DNA of 64,000 nt from Undaria pinnatifida (lineage: Eukaryota; Sar; Phaeophyceae; Laminariales; Alariaceae), in NCBI GenBank assembly GCA_012845835.1, contig JABAKD010000029.1, positions 4,924,000 through 4,987,999 on the forward strand, written 5' to 3'. The first letter of the stretch is position 1. The number at the start of each line of letters is the position of its first letter. Made by a program: the position numbers and the translations under genes. Below the pieces are notes generated by a model. It worked only from the letters and a program-made list of their open reading frames with translations, was not told the DNA's origin and searched no databases. Shown piece after piece: positions 11,388 through 23,154 of the stretch.

Positions 11388-12005
11388 TTGGCTCACCTGG
11401 CATGGGGGGTTGACTTCGGACTTGCGGAGCCGTCGGTTGCAGCGTCGCCTATGTATACCCTGACAGACAGAAAGGCTGTGATGGGTCAGGGCAACGCTTG
11501 GAAGTGGCGATACAAGGGACGGTTCGTGGATGGCATGCAGTCGCAATGGCTGTCCGAAGAGGAGGCGCGAGACAGTTTCTCCCCTTTACAGCTTGACGTT
11601 TACCATGCGCTGTGGGAAACTCATTACGGAGCGGAGTGCCAGGCAAGACCGAGATCGACGCTAACGCGATAGGAAAGAGATGGGATCGACCTCGAACGTG
11701 CGTTGAAAGAACACCCCGTGGAGATCGTCATCTGGAGGGAATTCGCGGAGGCGGAAGGAAACAACTAGCGTCACCCTTCAAAGATCTTCGACTACAAGTC
11801 ACCGTACTGGCGGGTTCGGTACGCAGACGGAGGTTGGAAGGAGCCCAGCGAACGTGAAATCTTGGAAGCTAGGGGGACTGGACATTCGCAATCCGATCCC
11901 CCTTATGCACTAGTAACGTGAAGTGGAGTTTGATGGAGAATGGGAGAAGACGTTAGCCGGAGATCAACTAGCGAGCAAGATCAAGGCCTCGGCCTACCCT
12001 GGTTA
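11388..12005 (+). pseudogene. pol C-terminal tail of element A
   Basis: Frame 3 (11388-11672) contains KWRYKGRFVDGMQSQWLSEE, then DSFSPLQLDVYHALWETHY. This resembles the tail that follows integrase in some protist Ty3/gypsy polyproteins. A different frame near 11783 reads FDYKSPYWRVRYADGGWKEP. A third, ending at TAA 12003-12005, reads VEFDGEWEKTLAGDQLASK. The W-rich, chromodomain-like first part may be a targeting module; that role is inferred. Several frameshifts separate the pieces. Confidence 0.6.
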
Positions 12006-12292
12006 ACGGGAAAAGCGGGGAAGTGGTGGATAAGAGGCTTTCAGCTGGTGCGCCTGATGAGCAAAAAATCTAGGAAGTCCAGCAGTACCGATCTTGGACC
12101 CAATGCGGAAAAGCTCGAGGCCCAGGCTCCCTACTCCCGAAGAGACGCCTTTTCATGAAAATGGTAGACGCCACTCACTCGAGCTTGAGAGTAATCGAAA
12201 CACGACTGAGTGTGGGAAACGACCCCCACTCTTACTCCAGTGTATCCGCATCCCGGTTATCACGGATTTCTTGAGAAGCCGTGCTGGGGGGG

Positions 12293-12733
12293 TGTTGCGG
12301 CGGATTGACATGACGTCACGTGAAATACGTAGCGGAATGCTGCCTAGGTCTGTACAACTCCTGTCAGTCTAGAAAGGATATTATAGCTCACGGTACCAGT
12401 CCAAAAACAAAATACTAAACCAAACGAGGGGAAAAGGAACATGAACTCTATCTGACACGAGCGTGAGTGACTGCGAACCAAGCTTGAGTACAGTGATCGT
12501 TACCGTAAGGTATTGTTGGAGGTTTTATCCGGATATCTGTTATATAGCACTAGCGCTTGGGAGAGGACTGCGTGAGACAAGACTGGCGTTTGAGAGCTGT
12601 TGTAACAAGCAGACGAGAGGAATCAGCCTGAAGGGATACACGGAGGGAATGAATCAGAAGCGGTGAGAGACTAGGGACAAGGGGGTGGAGACCTGGGAGC
12701 GTGTGTCTATAATAGTTATTATACTTCGTTACA
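12293..12733 (+). repeat. 3' LTR of element A
   Basis: The 441-bp partner of 6133-6571 is preceded by a G7 run that fits a polypurine tract. It begins TGTTGCGGCGGATT and ends ttcgttaca. Confidence 0.85.
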
Positions 12734-13600
12734 CATGCTGACCTGTCGATTCAGGCAGTACCCCACATAGTTTGTGCTTGTAACGCGTATGGCAATGTAC
12801 ATACATTGGCATGCAGAAATACCAGGGAAATGTGCGAGAGTACAACATGAGTCGGGGGCCGTTGTGGTCAGGGAACACATATGAAGTATGTCAGGGGTCG
12901 GTTAGACAGTCGAGTTTCTCCCCGCTTTTCAACACAACACATATCGTTTCTGTTTATCTTCTCAGCGCAAGGTACTGTTGTTGTTAGTGCGAAAATTCTG
13001 CATACTTATATAGGACATCGTCCTACCTTGGGCCTCTCCTGCTGTAAGCAGTGCTCACGGGGCACCGCCAAGCTGTGGAGGAACGAGCAGCGAAAGCAAC
13101 AACGCGTGGCAACAGCAACGGGAGCGGCAGCGACGGCGGAGACACAAGCTCGGTTAAAGGGCCTGGGAGTTTCCGCAGCGAGTACACCCGTGGCGCGCAC
13201 GCAGACCGCTATCCCGCATCCGGATTTTTGCTTCTTGCTTCTTTTTTCTCATTCATTTTTCAGCTAGCTGCCGGCAAATGCAAGGAAGGGGGGGGTAAAA
13301 ATTGGGTGTACTGCTGTTGAACTACCACCCGTACAATCCGACAACGCCATAGAGGGCAAGCGAAACTGGAGGGAGCCATGGTGAGAGCAACGAGACGGGC
13401 ACAGTCCAGGAAAGCGCGCTCTCCTGGATGTGCCGTTGACCAAAAGATCAGCGGATACCGGTCGAAGTGTATAGTCTACAACAGCAATACTACTGTGTTG
13501 TACTATAGGATCCACTCGCAAAAACGTTATTAAAAACAATGTTCAGTGAAAAAAAGCAACAATAACAAAAACAAAAAATGACGAGAAAAGAAGATCTTGC
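12734..13600. other. unassigned DNA
   Basis: Overlapping frames on both strands near 12.9-13.3 kb are Ala/Thr/Ser-rich and unrecognised. No repeat is shared with other parts of the window. Confidence 0.4.
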
Positions 13601-13672
13601 AAGCGCCATTGGGTATCGACGCCGGACGGTGCCGCCAAGCGCCATTGGGTATCGACGCGGGACGCGTGCAAG
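13601..13672 (+). repeat. 2 x 36-bp tandem repeat
   Basis: The unit aagcgccattgggtatcgac begins at 13601 and 13637. The two copies differ at a few positions in the last 16 bp. Confidence 0.8.
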
Positions 13673-14419
13673 GGCATAACCGTGCCCACCTAGCTGCTGC
13701 GATGCACCGCGCCCACCTAACTGGAGCTGGACAGCCTGGGCTCCTACGAGCGCGTGCTAAAAGTCTCGCGCACGCGCTCAAAAAAAAATGAAACAACAAA
13801 ATGAGAGACGCGCTCGGAGCACAAGGATACAGCAGCAGAGAAGCAGCAAGCAGAGCAACGACGAGAAATCAAAACCAAGAGAGATATACACTGGGTGATC
13901 CTCCGCAAGGGCATGCGCGTATCTGGGATGGACACCATGTCACAAATCTTGCCCTAGTGCAGCGAGGTCTAGAGTCAAGGCGAGACAGACGAGGATATCT
14001 ATCAAGGCGACACAGATGAGGATATCTAGCCTACTAGCGTCGCAGGGCCCCCAAGTGGGCCATGTCTGTAGCACGTCTCAGATCTTCACAAAACTGGCTT
14101 CCGAAGGACCGACTCGACCGAAATCAGAAGGTGCTTGTACGTTTCTCGGGGGAAGAGAGCAAGTCCCCTGTGAAGGTACTCAATGTGTGAAGTCTCCCAA
14201 GAAAGTAGTGTGTAAATGGTAACTTCATTGCTTATTCGAAGAACTTATGAACGTGAACCTAAAGAATTGATTGTGTCCGGGCAGGGCAGCCATAACCGAC
14301 TTAGGGAGAGGACTCATATAGCGCGGCCCCTACTATCACGAAAACGCCTCTGTCATAGTAACTCTTGAAATTGTCCCGGAACCGTAGTACAAGGTACGCA
14401 TGATACAAAAACCAGGTTT
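13673..14419. other. unassigned DNA
   Basis: Nothing recognisable beyond a short duplicated phrase (gaggatatcta at about 13991 and 14020). Confidence 0.4.
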
Positions 14420-15085
14420 ATGTACGTGTTTCGTGTACTCGTCTTTTTGCTTTCTTCAGATGATTGTCACCTCTCGGTCCCCATGTGCCCCCCCCCCCCC
14501 CCGGGAATACCGCACGTACAGCCGTTCAGAATGTGACATCAACAATCACACTGCACAACGCAGGGCAATTAGCTCTGCACAAGCACATCTTGGCATTATT
14601 ATCAATTCGCTGTTCGCACCAAATAATCACGAGCCTCTCCTTCCTGCCCCATATATTTACATGTTTCATTTGTTGAATAGTTGCATTCTTCCCTGCGCGA
14701 GCGTAGCGGGCGGAGTCAGCAGCTTTGCGGAGCAGAGCCCCGTGCTTTCTTTAGTACCTCCAGGTATAGGGTGAAGTACCAGGTACCAGGTACAGTTGGT
14801 ACGTGTGTGTACTCGTCTTTTCGCTTTTCGTCGTTGGTTTTGTTCTCCATCTCGGTCCTCTTCGCGATTTTGTTTTCGCAAATTACACCCGTACTCTACT
14901 GGAACGTGACATCGTCAACATTCAGCACAGCACAGACAGGGCAATCAGCTCCGCACAAGTAGCTCTTGGCATTATCTAATCGCTAGCTGCATTAAGTCAT
15001 GGACCTCTTCTTTCTGCCCCCTTCACTCAAGTATTAGTTGAAATCTTTTTTTGCGCGAGCGCAGCGGGCGGCGTGAGCCGCAGGC
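14420..15085 (+). repeat. degenerate direct repeat, two units of roughly 330-380 bp
   Basis: Unit 1 starts gtacgtgtttcgtgtactcg near 14422 and unit 2 starts gtacgtgtgtgtactcgtct near 14799. Both contain gaaygtgacatc, gcagggcaatyagctcygca, tcttggcattat and gcgcgagcgyagcgggcgg in the same order. Homology is clear but patchy, so exact ends are not given. A C16-type run near 14490 occurs only in unit 1. Confidence 0.6.
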
Positions 15086-15464
15086 GGAGCGGAACCCTTG
15101 TAAGCCCTAAATCTATCTACCCTTCCCCTCTGATCAATTGATTTTGTACGGCATTGGGGGGGGGCGGGCGGTGAACACAATCCTATCATCGGGAAAGACC
15201 ACTTGTTAGTGTGGGTGCGCCAAAGCGTGACACAAATTACCAACAACCTTTACAATTTCGTGACACAAAATACCGACCGCAAAGCGTTTCGTGACACGCG
15301 TAAAAGCCATCCCAGCCCTCCCAAGACAATCCAAGCATGAGAGACTGCTCCGGCCTGTGGCACGGCCTCTGGCACGGCCATTGGTACGGACGCCACCTCT
15401 GGGGTAGCCTTTCTTGCCGTTGACGAGTCCGGTTCGTCAGAAGCAGCAGATTCTGCTGTGATAC

Positions 15465-15761
15465 CGGTGGCGGCTCTAGACGAGTTGGGCAACACGGGCG
15501 GGCAAGGAGGACGCGGCAGCGAAGGAGAACAGCGCGAGCGCGAGCAAGGCTCTTCTCGTAGGTTCTGGCTCGCAATATGCTGAGGATGAATACGGTGAAC
15601 CGCTAATCTTGTCCACAGATGAAGAACCTGCCTTGTCGTCAATGGAAGTTGCGGCTGCAAAGCACAGGGAGCGTGCCGACGCTCTTGGAGACGCAGTTGC
15701 AAAGCGGTTGGTAATACTGAAGCAGTTGACAGGAACCGGAAAACGTGGAAGACCAAAGTGA
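15465..15761 (+). pseudogene. unrecognised protein tail ending GKRGRPK
   Basis: A 98-codon open stretch in frame 3 has no early ATG and ends at TGA 15759-15761. It reads as a coherent hydrophilic protein: KEDAAAKENSASASKALLVG, EDEYGEPLILSTDEEPALSS, AKHRERADALGDAVAKRLVI, ending TGTGKRGRPK. The preceding 120 bp are similarly protein-like in frame 2 (AVDESGSSEAADSAV, VAALDELGN), suggesting a frameshift near 15490. The basic GRPK end resembles an AT-hook or nuclear signal, which is inference. The minus-strand frames over the same bases look like shadows. I cannot name the family. Confidence 0.35.
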
Positions 15762-15916
15762 GATGGATCGCGGCACTGGTTGGTTGGTGTCGGCACGCAG
15801 AGGATGGTATATTGCCAGTGCACAAACAGCATTGCGTTACCAATCAAAATGTAGCTGGTCTGTAGCAGCGGTAGCAGTAGCAGCAGCAGCCGTAGAGATA
15901 GTCATACACATATCTC

Positions 15917-16561
15917 TTTACTCACTGATTGTACGACTTACCCCAGGATATACATGATAAACTGATGCATTATTTCCAAAACCGTCACATTTATCCCCTC
16001 ATAAAAATGTATAGTTTCCACGCAAATGTTGAGCCGCCCCCCCCGCCCCCCCCCCCGCCCCACCCCCCCGCCCCCCCCCCCCCAATAATAAACTGGTGCC
16101 AAACCGTCAGATTTATCGCCTTGAAAGGATTTATAGCTTACATGCACAAATTGCCCACCCTCCCCCCCCACCCTCCCCCCCCACCCCCCCCCCCCCCCCT
16201 CCAAACCCGCTCGCTTTTGATCAAAACCAGGCCCCCACGTCCTTCATAACTCCGCCCCCCCCCCACACCGGTTATTCGACTTACAAGATTCACTTGAAAA
16301 AAGGATACATTTCCCACCACAGCTGTCAGATTTTGTCCCCCTCAGAAACGGGTTTTATAGTTTCCGCGCACAGACTGACTAAAATCACCCTGTTGACCCT
16401 GATAGCTACACTGTAGTTGTAAGGGGAGTCGCCGACGTATATCCTTAATGAGGATACACAACTCGTAATGCGCGCGATCGGAGTATCACACACAGCTTGC
16501 AAAGATGAGTTTCGACGAAATCTTCGATCTCACAGCTGGAGTGTATTTTCATTTTCAATAA
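15917..16561 (+). repeat. C-rich modular repeat (type M1), copy b
   Basis: This is a complete M1 unit, beginning ctcactgattgtacgactta. It has three diverged sub-blocks built on ccgtcagatttatcccct and tatagtttccacgcaca, separated by C-runs. It then runs through ctgttgaccctgatagctac to the terminal mini-frame at 16505-16561, MSFDEIFDLTAGVYFHFQ followed by TAA. The minus strand carries repeated G-runs able in principle to form quadruplexes. Confidence 0.85.
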
Positions 16562-16972
16562 TGTACATATACCAGTATATAAAATCATTCTTGGGTTTCA
16601 GATATTCGGTCAGGAGTTTGTTTTTGGCTCGGCCCAAGAATGCGATTCGCGGAACTGGAATTCTCTGTCGAATAGCTCCGTTCGAACGCCGCCTTTGGGG
16701 GGCGACTCCAACGCCCCTCGCTCTGCCGCGTCCTTTCCACACATCGACGTGATCGCGGGCGGATGCCGAGCGAGACAAGCGAGAAGGTGCAAAAATACCG
16801 CATGTCGAGAAGGAACTTCGGAGATTTTGATTGTATCTTGTATGCAGCGCCTGGATGATTTACAATCATTGGCATCATTCTCAAACGGTACTTGATAATG
16901 TTTGTATTTTTGCGGTGGCATACTCTTGAGCGTGCGTTTATTTTTTTGCTGTACTTTTTTACTAGTTCGTTT
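16562..16972. other. unassigned DNA
   Basis: Overlapping short frames on both strands are present without a recognisable motif. Confidence 0.35.
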
Positions 16973-17160
16973 TGTTTCTTGCTCGGCCTCTATTGTTTTT
17001 GTCTCTGATCGTGTTGCCTGTTGTTTTTTTACCTTTCATCTGCTTCCTGCAAATTTTGTTTTTCTGCCAACACGAATTTGACCTTATTCGCGATTTTTCT
17101 TCATTTTTGTCTGGTAAGTTGAACGTCCTACCATTTGCCGCTAATTTGCCACCTGTGGAC
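16973..17160 (+). repeat. dispersed repeat R1, copy 2
   Basis: Diverged direct copy of 1369-1560, sharing the same ordered sequence blocks, from tttcttgctcggcct to gctaatttgccacctgtg. Confidence 0.6.
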
Positions 17161-17293
17161 AACATTTCCAAGTTGGATTCATCTCCAAACTGGAATCTCT
17201 TTTGTTTCCCGGCGTCGCTTTTTTCATTTCAGCCTCGAAGTGCTTCCCTTATCGTATGTAGCTACTACAACTGATTCTGTCTGTTGTTGCCTT

Positions 17294-17785
17294 TCGGCTC
17301 AGTGGGTATAGTGCTACGTAACAAACGAAGGATGTGTAGTGAGTACGATTCTCACCGAGATCATATTTGGTGTTCAGGAGCGCGCGCTGGAGAAGTGTGA
17401 ATGGTTATGATAGCTGTTAGTGTTCTCCTGCGTACTACTAACCGTGGTACGTGGAGATGGGAAAGCTCCGGAGGTCTCTCTCACGAAGTCGGTGACAATT
17501 AATTATCGAACCCTATAACGTATTTAGTTTTTTATTTTTGCATAATAACCCACTGAGTTATTGAGACACGCGACAGTGGGTAGTGCTATGTGTCGTGAGT
17601 TCGATTATCACCGCTTTTATATTTATTTGTCTTTTTCCAGCGTGCACCTGACGACATTATCAATGGTTATTTTTTTGTAGTTTGACATATTATGTAGCAC
17701 TACCCTCCGAGCTTCTGAGTCAAGTGATCAAGTAGCTCAGTGGGCAGGGCTGCAAGGTTCTTCGGTCAAGTTGTTTTGTTCGAAA
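17294..17785 (+). other. three tRNA-like fragments, possible SINE relics
   Basis: At 17294-17356, ggctcagtgggtatagtgc resembles an internal A box and gagtacgattctcacc a B box, about 40 bp apart. At 17574-17612 a shorter copy, cagtgggtagtgctatgtg...gagttcgattatcacc, lacks the middle. At 17731-17785, gtagctcagtgggcagggc again resembles a tRNA 5' half. None folds into a complete tRNA by eye, so I do not call tRNA genes. Confidence 0.3.
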
Positions 17786-18117
17786 GGCGCTGTCCAACGC
17801 CTTCCTTCTCCGTCCCCTATACCTGATCGTGAACGCGTACTACGTACGGGAGGTAAGAAACACATTCGAGAATAGCGGGGATGATTTCATATTTTGGATT
17901 CCTGGGCAGTTATTTTTCCGAGAACGGGTCAACGCGTGGCGTACTGATTGATGACACAGCAGAAATATAGAGTACTAATAATAGGTATCATCTTGACAAC
18001 ATGTCGTGTGCGCGAGCAATCGATGATACACGGCAGTAAATTGTCGGTAATAATTGTCGACGATATAGTCTATACCTGGTACGCTGTTTTCAAATTCCGA
18101 GCTTCAAGAGCAGCAGC
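17786..18117. other. unassigned DNA
   Basis: Nothing recognisable was found. Confidence 0.35.
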
Positions 18118-18376
<259 letters not shown>

Positions 18377-19690
18377 TTGTTCTTCTCACATTAATCGCAC
18401 AATCAAGTCCGTGGTCACAGGACAGGCTCCATCAGTGAAAAATTAGGTTGTTGACTGACACCACAGGCAACACCTCTCCGTGTAACGCGGTGTCAACCGC
18501 CATACAATATGGAGGAATGCATTTTCTACGCAAAGATCCTCTTTTGTTTTGATCACTTGTCAGCCGGGCGCCCGGGTGGTCTAGTTGTTTTACCCTCGAA
18601 CACTACTAACGTTTGTCCGTCCTTGAATTCAATACCTACCGCGATGAGATTTGACATTATTTGCATAAATGCAAAAAAAGATGGTAATCAACTGCTGAAA
18701 GCGTCTGGCAACGTGGCTAGGTACAATTTGACGCAAGTCGACGAGGGAAGAAAATGCAGGTTTTTTCTCCCGATTCAAAAGAAGGCACTTGCCGAAGTCT
18801 GGAGGGAGGAGGAGGGCCCGCCATGTGACCCCGGATCTGAGTTACTACTGGGAGGGAGCGCGAGAGTGGTGCGAGGATAATAATTGAGAGGAAGAAGAAA
18901 AAACGTGACGAAGGTATATTACTACTCCCAGTAAAGAATATGTCAGTCTCTAGGAAATATGGACGGCACTGTGTTCAGTCGTGATGGTAGAGACACTCCG
19001 GATATTATCTCTTGAGGGGACGCGTCCGATTTCGACAACGTGAAAGCACCCGTTAAGCAAAGACAGCAGACACATATCCCGCCTTCCCGAGTAAAAACAG
19101 GGAAAAGCGGTCCGCCAACCACCCGTACGAGCAAAGCCACCCCCGCACCTATCATACACAACGCCACCGCAACGCGGGATCGTTCTCGTCTTCTTCGTTT
19201 TCCTTCTCGCCCGTGCCCACGCAAACCAATCAATGCGACAGCCTTTAGGTAACAAACAAAGCTCTCTTCTTCCAAACCCTTGCCGGCTGACATGCTCCCA
19301 TGTCGATGTTTATTGCAAACCGACTTTGAATCCTGTCGACTTCGAACCTCCATTGCCACGGAGACATCATGGCAAGTCCTCTTTCGTTTCGTCTAGAGCC
19401 GGCGCAGGTTCTGAATACTCGTTTCTGTATCTTTGTTTGATATTATACGCCAACTTTTTTTTGACGGCGCATTAAACAACAGTGTGTTTCGCCTATCCTT
19501 GCCTTCTTGGTTGTAAACTGCTATTTTCTTCTGTGAAAGTATGACGTTCATAGTCCCATGTTCGTATGAAACTCTTGGCATAACCTTAAAGTTCAATGAA
19601 TGCCAAATCGGACAGCTGCACCTAAACTTGTCGAAGTGCTGCCCTGCCCTACCCGAAGCATGGACGCAGGCGAATGCCGGCGCCGATGCG
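18377..19690. other. unassigned DNA
   Basis: The longest frame (18509-18880, +, 123 residues) has no recognisable motif. It ends in gtgaccccggatctgag, a phrase that also occurs near 55138 in another context, so that end at least is probably repeat-derived. Overlapping frames at 18.9-19.4 kb are not supported. Confidence 0.35.
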
Positions 19691-19694
19691 GGGG

Positions 19695-22215
19695 CTTGTT
19701 TGTACATGTATAATTGTGTTTTTTTTTCACCTTCGGGCGCATCCCTTCGTGTTCGCACCTTTATCCAAAACCTCGGGTGGGGTGGGCACAATTCGACCGT
19801 CGGCTCACGTTGCGGGAGGTTTGGGCGCGATCCGTGCAGTGTGTCGCGCGTGGCAAGCCTTTTAAACATTTTTGGCCTTGGGCACACTTAAGGCAAATCC
19901 CCGGGTTTCCGCAACATCCCCGCGGGGATTGGGTTTCTGCATCCCTTATCCCCGCGTACGCACGTAAAATTTGGATGCAAACCCGGCTTTTCTGCTTTCG
20001 TTGAGGGTATAACACGTTTCTTTCCCTCTTTTTGCACAGAGCACCACGCTACGATCCAGCCGCCCAGAAGCAGTCCAACCCCCTAGCAGCAGCAGCCTGC
20101 AACTGTATGCGCGTGTGGCTGCTGTTGTAGTAGCTGGTTCTTTGATCGGATCGTGGCATTTGTCACCCCATCATACCCCATCTTCCTGGTGTGCTGCCGC
20201 TTTGGACGCAATGAATCGCATGTCCATAGATCGCGCTAATTTCGTCAGTAATATAGGAACCTTCTTGATGAAAATTGATTCACTAACCCATCGTTACATT
20301 TACGTCCAAAGAGGAAGTATTTCCAAAGGGGTATTGTTTTGTGTCGGAGATTTTGCTCACGCCACAGATGACAGGTACCAAACATGAGGACGGCACAACG
20401 CTACGTGTACAACCCTACCGCACAGCAGCAGTAGTGGGATGCATCATGTACATGCGCGTGGCGAGTCCTCGCGATGCTGAGGCGAGTTGCTTTCGCCTTC
20501 GCGAGGGGACGATTTTGAATCGGACGACGATCAAAACAATCCAGCGTAATTTTTCTCGACTATAAATGCAAACAACAGTGGATATAGGCGCTGATGTCAC
20601 CACGCTACGATCCTGCCGCCCAGCAGCGGTCCAGCCTCCTAGCATCAGCAGCCAGCAACTCTATGCGCGTGTGGCTGCTGTTGTAGAAGCTTATTCTTTG
20701 GTCAGAGCGTGCCATTTGTCACCCCACCATACCCCTGTGCTGCCACTTCGTGCACGTCTCCATTGCATGTCCATAGATCGCGATAATTTAAACGGTAGTA
20801 TAGGAACCTCTCTGATTGTAATTTATCTACCAACCCATCATTACATTCACGTTCAAATAGATAGAGTGTTTTTACGTCCGTAGCAGAAGGTAATCATGTT
20901 ATGGGTCGGAGATTTTGCGCACACAGCAGATGACAGCGACCGGACAACATGAGGACAGCACAACGCTACGTGTACAACCTTGCCGCACAGCAGCAGTAGT
21001 AGGATACATGGTGTACGTGCGCGTGGCGAGTTCTCGCTATGCTGAGGCGAGTTGATTTTGTCTCCACGAGGGGACGGTTTTGAATCGGACGACGATCAAA
21101 GCAATCCAGCGTATTTTTTCTTGAATTTAAAAAGCAAACAGCAGTGGATATAGGCGCTGATGCTCCATGAGAAAGGGCTTCTCTGTCTCAGCGGCAATAA
21201 TGGAAGCCCTAAAATTCCTCATTCCGCGCACTCTCTGCGACGAACTGGCGGTGAAGGGGGATGAGTGCCCATGCTGGCGTGCATGACTCGTCGTTAAGTT
21301 CAATATCTGGCTCAAGAAAACACGAAGAGTACCTATTCTGGAATTAATTGCTGATTTCCATTCGAAACAACAGGAAACAAAGAAAAACATCAAAACCACG
21401 ATAGAAAGACGGCGCACGGAACAACTGGCTGCTGATTTGTTTTTTTGCCGGTTGAAAATCCACCTATTCGTCCTTTCATTTTAGCCACGCAAATTTTACT
21501 GCATAATAGTCGCCCGTATATAAAGTCCCCATCGTACGAGTACTGGCGCTTGACACGTACGTACTGATGGGATTACCACTTATTTCCGGTTCTCCGCCAC
21601 GACGGCGAGAGAGCGAACCGTACCCGGGAGGGCGCCTCCCCACACTCCGCCTTGAGCTGCGGACCAGAGAAAAGTTTTTACTACCATCAGGTACATCTTG
21701 TTTGCCCACGGACAGTCAGATGTTGGATGTTTGGTTTTCGTTATTGCGCCACTCCCTTAGGCACTTCCCGGAGGGGAACCTCGTATATATGTATAACTGT
21801 GATATTTTTTTTTCCCTTGGGGCACATCTCTTCGAGCTCGCACCTTTGTTCGAAACGTCGGGTGGGGTGGGCACAATTCGACCGTCGGGCTCGCGTTGCG
21901 GGAGGTTTGGGCGCGATCGGTGCAGTGTGTCGCGCGTGGCAAGCCGTTTAAACTTTATTGGCCTCGGCAGACTTGTGGAAAATCCCCGGGTTTCCACAAC
22001 ATCCCCGGGGATTGGGGTTTTTCATCCCCCTATCCCCGTGTACGCACGTAAGATTTTGATCCAAACCGGGTTTATCTGCTCGTTCGTAGAGGGTACACGC
22101 ACATTTGCCTTTTTTTGCACAGAGCACCACGCTACGATCCTGCCTACCAGTTGCGGTCCAGCCCCCTAGCAGCAGCCTGCAACTCTATCCGCGTGCGGCT
22201 GCTGTTGTTGTAGGT
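19695..22215 (+). repeat. compound direct repeat A-B-B'-A'-B''
   Basis: Segment A (about 19695-20040) recurs at about 21787-22130, sharing gggtggggtgggcacaattc, tgcgggaggtttgggcgcga, cgcgcgtggcaagcc and aatccccgggtttcc. Segment B starts accacgctacgatcc at 20043 and repeats in tandem at 20599 (period 556 bp). B shares cgcgtgtggctgctgttgta, ccatagatcgcg and gaatcggacgacgatcaaa. B starts a third time at 22136, truncated after about 80 bp. The open frames across it follow the repeat. The A/B alternation could reflect nested or recombined copies of one non-coding element. Confidence 0.75.
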
Positions 22216-22489
22216 GATTACTTGAATAGGAGCCTGCGATCTCTACCCACCTATACGCCACTACCTCTCGCTGCTCCTGTTTGAACTAGTATACCTCGTA
22301 CTTCGACCGCGTGGGTTTTGTGAACTTTTCAAACGAGTTGTGACAGTCGAGTATCGGATAGTAAAGTTCTTGTTATTATATAAATCACGTAGGAATGATG
22401 TGCCTCCGAACCACCTTAGTGTTTATCTTTGAATGTTAGTCTTCTGCGTTTAGCGTGTAGATAGAATATTTTGCTCGCGAATACTCCTC
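22216..22489. other. unassigned DNA
   Basis: Nothing recognisable was found. Confidence 0.3.
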
Positions 22490-22626
22490 TTCCGCCCCGC
22501 CGTCTCCACCACACACCCCCGCCCGTCCCACCATCGTCTAGACGTAGCACCACGCTTACAGTAAGTCCATATGCATGTATGCGACCTGAAGATGTTGGAC
22601 GCCCCCCCCCCCCCCCCCCCCCCCCG
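22490..22626 (+). repeat. C-rich repeat (type M2) fragment
   Basis: The phrase caccatcgtctagacgtagcaccacgctta followed by agtccatatgcatg and a long C-run matches the M2 block (cacgatcgcctagacctagcaccacgcg) of the 41.5-46 kb array. Confidence 0.55.
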
Positions 22627-23154
22627 CTGGCGTGACTAGCAACCACACTGTAAACCATGCCGCTCACAACATGCGTTAGACCACCAGGGTACCGTTCTAT
22701 TCTTGTTTCTGTGGTAGATCACAGCTGGCGGTCGAGTTAGAAACTTTGTGCGGGCTGGAAATGTTTTTCTCCGCACAAGGGGAATAATCGTACCGCGTAG
22801 TGTTTGAAGTAAGGCACCCAGGCGGCAGTGGCATAGTACTCTTATTGCTGTCTCTGGAAGTGGCCATACCTTAGAAATAGAATGAACCCATTGGAGCTGT
22901 CATCCATTTGCAAGCCCGCCGCACAAGCGGTTGTTGGCAAGATGCAGCTCACCCTTCATGGGACTCGCCGAACAACTAACGGCGCTTTCCGCTTGGTGCA
23001 AGAAATGTCTGCCTGGCTGCTCGGTGAATCCCCGACACGGTCCGTCCCGGTATTGCAAGCCTGCGAGGGCAGTATGGCTACGGCCATGCATGAATATGGA
23101 GTACACATCTACCCTTCAAAACCTCATACTCTCCTTACCAGTTATACGTGTTAG
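22627..23154. other. unassigned DNA
   Basis: Overlapping frames at 22.88-23.15 kb on both strands are not recognisable. Confidence 0.3.

Larger units (their letters stand above)
6133..12733 (+). mobile_element. Ty3/gypsy LTR retrotransposon, element A (old, degenerate)
   Basis: Two direct terminal repeats, TGTTGCGGCGG to ...GTTRCA, bracket a 5.7-kb interior. The interior reads in the order gag-like remnant, reverse transcriptase, integrase and pol C-terminal tail, which is Ty3/gypsy order. A G-run (gctggggggg) sits directly before the 3' LTR, as a polypurine tract should. The sequence after the 5' LTR begins tgggg, compatible with a primer-binding site ending in TGG. No target duplication is visible at the flanks. 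Gag and pol are broken by frameshifts and stops, and a C-rich repeat lies inside at 7655-8184. Protease, RNase H and the integrase zinc finger were not recognised. LTR divergence of about 10% implies an old insertion. Confidence 0.85.

Noticed and set aside
15250..15843. 197-residue minus-strand frame
   Set aside because: Its composition is irregular, and the + strand over the same bases reads more like a protein.
18573..18640. Possible tRNA starting gggtggtctagttgttt
   Set aside because: Only an A-box-like phrase is present. No acceptor or anticodon stems are visible.
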